Assembly: GCA_009761415.1 (NCBI GenBank)
Contig: QUOL01000003.1
Span: 496,001 to 560,000, forward strand
Reading direction: 5' to 3'
Source of the DNA: Sarcomyxa edulis
Taxonomy: Eukaryota; Basidiomycota; Agaricomycetes; Agaricales; Mycenaceae
DNA: 64,000 bases
Shown here: positions 57,478-64,000 of the stretch, one piece after another
Numbering within the stretch: the first letter of the stretch is position 1
How the letters are laid out: each line of letters begins with the position of its first letter
Notes under the pieces: model-generated
Told to the model about the DNA's origin: nothing
Databases searched by the model: none
Seen by the model: only the letters and a program-made list of their open reading frames with translations
Translations under genes and position numbers: made by a program

Positions 57478-60425
57478 TTATTCCTCCATGGCGTCTGACT
57501 CTGCGAGAAGCGCTGGTGTCTGCCCACCGGCTTTCCAGACTTCCGCCCATTTAGGGTAGACGCGTTTATAGAGCGACATGCACACAGTATCCATCTGCGT
57601 GATGGGACCGTCGAAGTGCGCCTTGAAGTATCCGTGAGTACCGAGGGATTCGCGAATATGACCGGACCTTCCGTGTTTTGTGTGGAGCTGGATGGGTTTG
57701 AAATAATGGACGTCGTCTAGAAGGTAAGATAAAGTGAGTACGTGAGTAAGTTGCCTCCAGGTGGCGAGGTGAGGACTTACCGGAATTGAAGAACATGTAT
57801 CGGACCGTCGCAGTCTTCTTGTGGACTTTGAAGGGGTGACCAGTCAAAATGATACGTTTTGCAACGACGCGCGTCGTATCAGTATTCATGAATGACCCTG
57901 TAGCCACGAGCTGTGGAGCTAGATAACCCGAGTAGAAGTAAGCCCTTGAATTCGAGACTAGGGTGTGAAATTTGATGTTCCCAACTGGCACTCACCTTGT
58001 GGATCTGATGTTTCCCTGAGAAGTACGCATGGCTGTTTCCCGAACAGGACAGGCCCGTAGGTGGTAGCGACACTGGTGACGCCGTGGCGCAGGAATCGTT
58101 CGAATTTGTGGACGTTGTTGGCACCTTTGCCGCCTCCACGAGTGTGTTGACTGTAGACCGGATTTATTCGCAATCGACGAGGCCCTACACAAAGGATGAG
58201 AGGATCCTAGATCGACGTCATGAGGGTGGAGCCCGATGCTGATGAGAGAAAAAAACACATACTTTTGACCGAACTGTACCGTCATACTCGGTATTCCGCT
58301 GAACGGTAAAATTCATGACAGACACCTTGTGCTCGTGTTGTAAAAGAGGGAAGAGGACGGTGAGCGCATTAGTGGCAGCTTCTTGTGGTACGTCGCGCAG
58401 ATGGATCGTCACGCGGACTCCAGGCTTCCCACACAATGTTACAGATAAGCTTGACGAACATCTGAAGAGTAAGTATGAAGTCACTTACCGCCACAACGCC
58501 CATCTCCTCTGCTGCCCGTCGGAGAACAGCTCGTTCCGTTCGCTTGAAATCCTCAAACTGGAATATCCGAGCATAATCTCTGGGTAAATTCTCGTACGGG
58601 TCCCAAGGACTTGTGCGGAACGATCTCATGCCACGGAAACGCTGGAAACGAGTTTGAGCAGGGATCTCTTTTGGGGTATCGATTTCGTCTGGGAAAGTGA
58701 GGTCGTTCTGCTCCTCTCTTTCGCGGTTCCTCCACGATTCTAGCCTATGTACAATTTAGGTTTATTGGTGAGTCAATAAGATTCGTGAAAAGGCACCGAC
58801 TGTTTATTTTCTTCTTCCATGTCGAGATCTTCGAAGGCGACGGTTCTACGACTCTCGGTATCCATCTCGTGGTCGTCCATGGGCATGTCTTGCATTTCCT
58901 CTTCCTCTTCTTCCTCCCCGTCCACGTCTTCCATATTTACTTCATCGCCATCGCCATCTTCACCTCCATCACTTCCATTTTCCCCACCTTCGTCTTCGTC
59001 CTCGTCAATAATCCATGCAGCTTGGTACTCACTCATTCCTTTGGGTATACGCTTTACAATTTTAGGTGTAGTGCCCTTCTTCGCGTCGGGGAGTCTTGGC
59101 TGAGAAATGTCGGATGGACCACCTTGCATTTCTTCTTCAGTCGGCCAAGTCTGTTCATTCGCCAAGTCGTCTGGATTAATACTTGATACTAAAGAATCCG
59201 CTTCTGTTGCATCTGGTTCAGCGAGAAGTGTGGGTTCAACCTCCATGCCAATGATTCCCGATTTTGATCGTCGGGGTAGTGGCGCAGACATGATCTATGA
59301 AGATGATTATGAGCCAGCGCAGGAATATCACAAGACGAGGGGGCGTACTTTTTCGATTTGAAAGTCTCCAAAATTCGGCAGATGGACCAAACGATTGACT
59401 GATAGAGATGAGCCCCTTACTACACCCGTGACTTTCAAAACACCATTCTCCCACTCGACGTTCTCCCCAAGTACCCAACTCCGTCCCTCCTTCCACCGGA
59501 CATTCTGTGGTTTCCCTTCTGCCAAAGACCGGACGGCGTTTAGTCTGTCCGAAGCACTATGGAGGTCATAAACCCTCTCTTGGGTTGGAGCGAAGTATTG
59601 GATGAAGGATAATAACGACCGCATGATGCCGGAGCGTTCTTTAGGATCCATAGTCGCATCGGCAGGTATGACGGTGGTGACATCCGGAAGACCCTGAGCT
59701 TGCAATGCACGTAATAGGATATCGCCCCAGTTGTCCACTTCCACGGTGGAGGAGAGAACGAATATGACGTAGTCGGCGGCTTTACAAGCGTCCAGAGCCG
59801 CGTATAGGTTCTTGTAGGGGACGTTGATGAATTGCAATGAGGTCTTGAAGCGTTCGGCTCTGGATAGGATAGAAGCGTGATAGTCAGTAAGAGAAAGTGT
59901 GAGCACTCTGGGATATAGCGATGCGCACTTCATTTTCCATATCCCACTTTCTGGGCAGTCATCTGCTGGCAAGTCCAAGGATTCTGCTAGCGAAACGACA
60001 GTGGTACGAGTGCTGACGTCGGGAGTCAATGGGATGACAGCGACTATCCGTGGTGCTCCATCAACCCCATTGAATATGCGCGTTCCTGCGACGAGAGCGT
60101 TTCGCTTTTTGACAAGAGTTTGCTTCGCGTTGTTTTTCCTGTTCAAGCGCGACTGTGCGACAGCATTAGAAGCTGGTGCTTTCAGCGACTGACGGGGAAT
60201 GCGGCCTGACAGAATAAACCTATTGAGTAGTGCATTTTTGTGATTTTTCCTCGGCCCTCACCTTTCGCAACCTCCTTGATAGATGATTTTGTTGCATGTT
60301 TCGATTTGAAAGGCTTATTTTGCTGTAACAATCATGATCGTGGTCTAGTTCCTCCTGACTGACTAGAATACAAGTGATAAACTCACCTGTTTGAGGGTCG
60401 GTCGATGGTGGTGTGTTTCAACCAT
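57478..60425 (-). CDS. TSR1: Ribosome biogenesis protein TSR1 (40S maturation)
   Basis: About nine exons on the minus strand. The first is 60425-60387 ([13 protein letters not shown]), then [20 protein letters not shown], matching the conserved TSR1 N-terminus. Exon 3 carries the GTPase-like domain ([55 protein letters not shown]); it lacks a true P-loop, as in Tsr1, unlike Bms1. An acidic middle ([14 protein letters not shown], then a run of Asp/Glu) follows, then the AARP2/DUF663 region ([74 protein letters not shown]). The C-terminus contains [20 protein letters not shown] and [10 protein letters not shown]. Tsr1 blocks premature joining of pre-40S subunits with mRNA or 60S in the cytoplasm. 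Confidence 0.93.
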
Positions 60426-60952
60426 TTTTTGTCTGAATTTCCGCTATATGCAGATGGTGTACTTGTAGGGTGAGAATCAGACACAGGTGGTGGTATTGTA
60501 TATCGGCTAGAGTATGAGATGCACGCAGGTTTGCAGCAGGCTGCTCGTCAAAATTTCGACGTCCCGATTAGGTACTGAGCTATCTTAGATCTCGGATCGA
60601 TCTCAAAGGCAAACCGGATGCAGCTCACTTGACTCGTATGTTTTCCGTTCAAACTTCATCCTTGTTTTCCATGAATCATTGGCCTCTCCACTTTAGTCCC
60701 AGCGAGCTCGCGAGCTCGACTTAAAGATAAGAGCGGTCTTTGTAAGCGCAACGTGCCTAACAGTTGTTCGGTCACGCGTGACGTGCTTCTGAGCTTCGAG
60801 GTCTGTGCACACCTTCTTAAGACAGCTCGAGAAGGCGTTCTTTTTCTCTTTACGCTTTTTATTCCCCCCTTCCTCTCAGCGTGAATAATTCGCGTCTTTT
60901 TTCATCGTACTCACCTTAATCCTAATTCACCTCTTAAAAAAACCTCCCTATT
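60426..60952. other. Intergenic between TSR1 and the retroelement
   Basis: 527 bases with the TSR1 promoter and the leader of the retroelement ORF1. The palindromic AGCGAGCTCGCGAGCTCGACTT stretch near 60700 stands out. I see no terminal repeat that would fix the left end of the element. Confidence 0.4.
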
Positions 60953-62524
60953 ATGACTCAACTCCATCCCGAAGGTGCCGGAGATAAAGACACAAGCGAC
61001 ATTGATGGCGAACTACCGCTTCCAAACCCTGCTCTTCTCACCTTACGTGAGAAGGAACTCGAGAACATGGCAAGGAAGCTACGTAACACAGCCTTGGCCA
61101 ATGATCCCACAACGATCGCTTACACTCCAGAGCATTATCTCCCCTTGGACGCCGACATCCTCCGCTCTGACATTGATCTCGTAACTCCGCAACAACGTCC
61201 ATCACGTTTTTCTTTTCCTCCCGTCGGTGCTCCCAACCCCTTCAACCTCCCTCCTCCTCCTCCCCCTCCTCCTTCCCCTCCTCCTCCTCCTCCTCCTCCC
61301 AGTCCTCGCACGGTTCGCATGGGCTCTCTACTCAAGGACTGGAAGAATTTTTCGCCCACTTCTCAAGCCACCATGCATTCCTTGATGGGCAATACGCTTT
61401 CGGGCACCAGTGCTTCAACCAAACCGGCCCCTCCGGCCGTCCCGGGTTTTTCGACGGCTTCTGCCGCAGTCACCTCAGTGACCCCGGCTATTGGCACCGG
61501 TCCGCGGAAACTTTACTCGTCCGAGGCCGAATCTCACGATATCCCCTCCATTGGCAACTTTGATTTCGGTCCACACCCACTCATGGTCAACCGAGTGGAG
61601 CATCGTATGCACGTTCCCTTCTCCATGTTCACTAATGAAGCCAGTCGTAGGATGCATATAGGCATACCGCCTATCCCCGTGATCACCAAACACGTCACGA
61701 GAGATGACGGTTCCACTCACAAGATACAGATTCACGATATAACCGCGTTCAAACCTGAAGAACGTATGGACTTCGATGAATGGACTGAGGGCGGTAAAGG
61801 ATGGCTCAAATTTCTTAAAACGCGTGCCGACGCGACTGTTTACAAACGGTGGCACGATCACGTGGAGTTTCTGACGAATCAGCCGAACATTCGTCGAAAC
61901 TTCGCCGCTATTTTGCGTTTTGATATTGAACAGAGAACCGCTTACGCTCTCCATCCCAGGGTTTTTGACGCCGCTTCTTACATAGCTCGCTTTCAGGAGA
62001 TCAAACTCGAGCTTTTGCAAGAAGCCTCTCCCAATAACGTTGTGAACTCTTGGCCCTCTCAGTTGTGGAACCCCAATCCGCTTCCTGGAATGTATCCGTA
62101 CGCCGCACCCTCCCCTTTCTTCCCTCCTCCTCCTCCCTTAGCCCCTTCATGGGCTCCATCTAACACGTTTGGTGGCGGCGCCGATCGTTCTAAGAAAGGT
62201 AAGGAGCGTGCTGCTCCTTACACTCCCACAGATAATTTTCCTCGAGCCGGTTCTTCAAGTGTCTCCACTCCCATCTGTCTCATCTGTGGCAAGCCCAATC
62301 ACAAATTCTCGGCCTGCGCTGCGACGGCTGAAACGGAAGGTAAACAAATTTATGCGACGTACGTCGGTAAAAACCTCGTGCAGCGCTCCAACCCCAACAA
62401 CATCTTGTGCGTGCGCTGGAACCTCAACTCCGCTCTCCTCAAATGCACCAGCAACCATCTCGATCGTCACCGATGCTCCTTCTGCGGATCGGCCGATCAC
62501 CCCGCCTGTTCCAGATCGTGCTGA
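60953..62524 (+). CDS. Retroelement ORF1: proline-rich gag-like protein with zinc knuckles
   Basis: 523 aa from the ATG at 60953. Residues 1-90 are charged. A polyproline region follows at about residues 99-120, encoded by a CCT-rich repeat. The central part (about 200-375) is a capsid-like helical region (FDEWTEGGKGWLKFLKTRA, KRWHDHVEFLTNQPNIRRNF, SYIARFQEIKLELLQEA). The C-terminus has CLICGKPNHKFSAC (C-x2-C-x4-H-x4-C) and a second Cys/His group HRCSFCGSADHPAC. The product would bind and package element RNA. The RT frame overlaps its last 173 bases in the +1 frame. Confidence 0.8.
   Translation: MTQLHPEGAGDKDTSDIDGELPLPNPALLTLREKELENMARKLRNTALANDPTTIAYTPEHYLPLDADILRSDIDLVTPQQRPSRFSFPPVGAPNPFNLPPPPPPPPSPPPPPPPPSPRTVRMGSLLKDWKNFSPTSQATMHSLMGNTLSGTSASTKPAPPAVPGFSTASAAVTSVTPAIGTGPRKLYSSEAESHDIPSIGNFDFGPHPLMVNRVEHRMHVPFSMFTNEASRRMHIGIPPIPVITKHVTRDDGSTHKIQIHDITAFKPEERMDFDEWTEGGKGWLKFLKTRADATVYKRWHDHVEFLTNQPNIRRNFAAILRFDIEQRTAYALHPRVFDAASYIARFQEIKLELLQEASPNNVVNSWPSQLWNPNPLPGMYPYAAPSPFFPPPPPLAPSWAPSNTFGGGADRSKKGKERAAPYTPTDNFPRAGSSSVSTPICLICGKPNHKFSACAATAETEGKQIYATYVGKNLVQRSNPNNILCVRWNLNSALLKCTSNHLDRHRCSFCGSADHPACSRSC
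61247..61300 (+). repeat. CCT-rich microsatellite coding for polyproline
   Basis: A near-perfect run of CCT/CCC triplets within ORF1 encodes prolines broken by single serines. It is a likely length-variable site between copies of the element. Confidence 0.7.
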
Positions 62525-64000
62525 TCACTCGGCACCTTCTCCCACTGTCATTACAGATGTCTCCACCTGCAAGAACACTGAATCTCTTCTCGAATATTCC
62601 ATTTATCTTCCTCCCATCGTTCTCGATGACTCTCATAACAATTTCCCTCCCTACTTCGATAATCTCTCTCACGTTGCTTCCGTTCATGACTCTGATCCCG
62701 ATTACTCTCTTATCAAAACCCCTTATTCGGCGGTTAATTTTCGTTTATTCTTGGAACGGTGCGGCTTACTTGACCGCTACCCCGAGTTATGTTGGAAACT
62801 GGCCCACGGCTTTCCCCTCGGCAAAGACCTCTCTCCTCTCTTAGAATCCTATTGCCCACCTAATCTTCCCTCCGCTATGCTCCACTCTGATGTTATTCGC
62901 GAGTATATTGCTGACGAGCTAAAGCTTGGCCGTTTTTCGGGCCCGTTCACCCGGGAGGAGCTCGAGTCCAAAATCGGATTTTTTCGTTCATCTCCAGTGC
63001 AGGTCGCTGTTAAGGCTGGGGCTCCGGGAGAGCCGAACAAGTACCGATGCTGCAGAAATCTATCCTACAAGGGTCGTCTCGGTTATTCTGTGAATGACGA
63101 GATCGACTCGTCTCTATATCCCACTAATTGGGGGCGCGCCGAAGACGTCGCTAAGATCGTACGTCCTCTCGCCTCTCTCATCTCCCTCTTTCCTTTCTCT
63201 CTACTTCCCTCTCTCCTTTCCCTTTCTTTTGCCTACTCGTGTACCGACTCTCTTTCACCCTCACCCGCTCTCCTCGAGGACGCGGATGCACTTTACGGGG
63301 TCTTCGGACCCCGCTCGAAGGCACGCTACTCTGGGTCAGCCTCTCCTTCGCCTTCTTTCTCTCTCGTTCTCCTTCTTTTCTGGCTTCCATTTTTTATCCC
63401 TTCTTTTTGCTTTGGTTCTCACCACGTCTCTCCTCTCTCTCTCTCGCAGGTCACTGAAGCGCCCGTAGGCGCTCAGGCGGCGACCCTCGACATCGAGGGC
63501 GCCTATCGCACCGTTCCCATACAACCTAATCACAAACCCTACGTTATAGTCGAATTCGAGGGTCTCTTCTACATAGATCACGATGTTCCCTTTGGGCTCG
63601 CCTCCGCCGCTGGTCTTCAGGGCGAAGTGGCCGATGCCACTGTGGACATATGGCGTCATCTCGGCGTCGGCCCGGTCAAGAAGTGGGTCGACGACTTCGA
63701 CGTTTTTCGCTTTCCCGTCGAACACGGACCGTTCGTCGGCACGAGCGACGGTATCATCTATCATTACTCCTACGATCTCACATCTATCAAACAACTAATT
63801 GCCCCGCTTCAGATCCCTTGGCACAAGGACAAGGGGCAGGAGTTCGGAGACTCCTTCGTCTATGTTGGCTTTCTCTGGGATCTCCCCTCTCGCACCGTCC
63901 GTTTGCCCGAACGCAAACGTCTCAAACTCATAGCTAAGCTCTCTCTCTTCATCAACACCTATTCGCACTCTCAGGTCCCGAAGAGCGAACTCGAGAGCGT
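62352..64000 (+). CDS. Retroelement reverse transcriptase ORF, partial
   Basis: The frame is open from the ATG at 62352 to the end of the window (about 549 codons), overlapping ORF1 in the +1 frame. The first 170 residues are Ser/Thr/Pro-rich. Conserved sequence starts near NFRLFLERCGLLDRYPELCW, then PVQVAVKAGAPGEPNKYRCC, SVNDEIDSSLYPTNWGRAED, RT motif A (LDIEGAYRTVPIQP), motif B (VPFGLASAAGLQGEVADA), motif C (WVDDFDVFRF) and GDSFVYVGFLWDL. Between VAKI and VTEAPVGAQ sits a 291-nt stretch with splice-like ends (63159-63449). It is a multiple of three without stops, so the ORF stays open with or without it. The catalytic Asp pair is intact. Confidence 0.8.
   Translation, partial: MRRTSVKTSCSAPTPTTSCACAGTSTPLSSNAPATISIVTDAPSADRPITPPVPDRADHSAPSPTVITDVSTCKNTESLLEYSIYLPPIVLDDSHNNFPPYFDNLSHVASVHDSDPDYSLIKTPYSAVNFRLFLERCGLLDRYPELCWKLAHGFPLGKDLSPLLESYCPPNLPSAMLHSDVIREYIADELKLGRFSGPFTREELESKIGFFRSSPVQVAVKAGAPGEPNKYRCCRNLSYKGRLGYSVNDEIDSSLYPTNWGRAEDVAKIVRPLASLISLFPFSLLPSLLSLSFAYSCTDSLSPSPALLEDADALYGVFGPRSKARYSGSASPSPSFSLVLLLFWLPFFIPSFCFGSHHVSPLSLSQVTEAPVGAQAATLDIEGAYRTVPIQPNHKPYVIVEFEGLFYIDHDVPFGLASAAGLQGEVADATVDIWRHLGVGPVKKWVDDFDVFRFPVEHGPFVGTSDGIIYHYSYDLTSIKQLIAPLQIPWHKDKGQEFGDSFVYVGFLWDLPSRTVRLPERKRLKLIAKLSLFINTYSHSQVPKSELES
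63159..63449 (+). other. In-frame intron-like insert in the RT ORF
   Basis: Begins with GTACGT after GCTAAGATC and ends with a CT-rich tract and CTCTCTCGCAG. Its 97 codons are low-complexity Ser/Leu/Phe/Pro and interrupt a region that should be continuous in the RT family (VAKI joined to VTEAPVGAQAAT). It is probably a spliceosomal intron, longer than the typical 50 nt of the window. Confidence 0.6.

Larger units (their letters stand above)
60953..64000 (+). mobile_element. Retroelement with gag-like and RT ORFs, DIRS-like, truncated by the window end
   Basis: Two overlapping plus-strand ORFs: a zinc-knuckle protein and a reverse transcriptase. The RT motifs (DIEGAYRTVPI, GLASAAGLQGEVADA, KWVDDFDVF) look like the RT that, in mushrooms, is usually followed by RNase H and a tyrosine recombinase in DIRS/Ngaro-type elements. 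The recombinase and the right terminus lie beyond 64000, so the class is inference. The left end is not defined. Confidence 0.7.

Noticed and set aside
62407..62844. 145-aa frame overlapping the end of retroelement ORF1
   Set aside because: The conserved RT sequence is in a different frame that is open from 62352 to the window end.

Overview
The window reads as nuclear DNA of a mushroom-forming basidiomycete, most likely an Agaricomycete. Genes are packed on both strands and split by many introns of about 45-65 nt with GT(A/G)NGT donors and CTNA/CTGAC-like branch sites. The gene content is fungal (Gti1/Pac2, Zn2Cys6, Met4-type bZIP, DHA2 transporter), and there is a Tad/L1-like LINE and a DIRS-like reverse transcriptase of the kind common in mushrooms. 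Exon boundaries given here are my own reading, checked by reading phase and family similarity. No transcript evidence was available.

Left part (1-15.3 kb): the end of a bZIP regulator, a gene-poor stretch with a small ISG12/IFI6-like membrane protein gene and a decayed copy of it, then a complete non-LTR retrotransposon on the minus strand (5038-14302). That element has a 24-nt poly(A) tail, a perfect 15-bp target-site duplication (5023-5037 and 14303-14317) and three cistrons: an unrecognised upstream ORF, a zinc-knuckle ORF1, and an uninterrupted endonuclease/RT/RNase H ORF2 whose reading frame has no upstream ATG.

Housekeeping block (15.3-21 kb): glycolipid transfer protein, free methionine-(R)-sulfoxide reductase, and cysteinyl-tRNA synthetase with a probable alternative mitochondrial presequence. 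Next come a doubtful gene with an in-frame stop, two Gti1/Pac2 regulators as separated tandem paralogues (22.6-27.4 kb), an uncharacterised protein, two more ISG12-like loci (one frameshifted), and a long Agaricomycete protein of unknown role with a HicA-like tail and an apparent frameshift.

Middle (35-46.4 kb): V-ATPase subunit c'' and the Arl3/ARFRP1 GTPase, divergent with only 107 bp between start codons; then an SDR dehydrogenase, a DHA2-type MFS exporter and a Zn2Cys6 regulator that could form a small metabolism/efflux neighbourhood.

Right part (46.8-64 kb): a type I membrane protein with a long Ser/Pro-rich tail, a CLC chloride/proton exchanger with CBS domains, a 69-residue unknown protein behind a TATA box, the 40S ribosome assembly factor TSR1, and the start of a retroelement (proline-rich zinc-knuckle ORF1 and an overlapping RT ORF that runs off the window).
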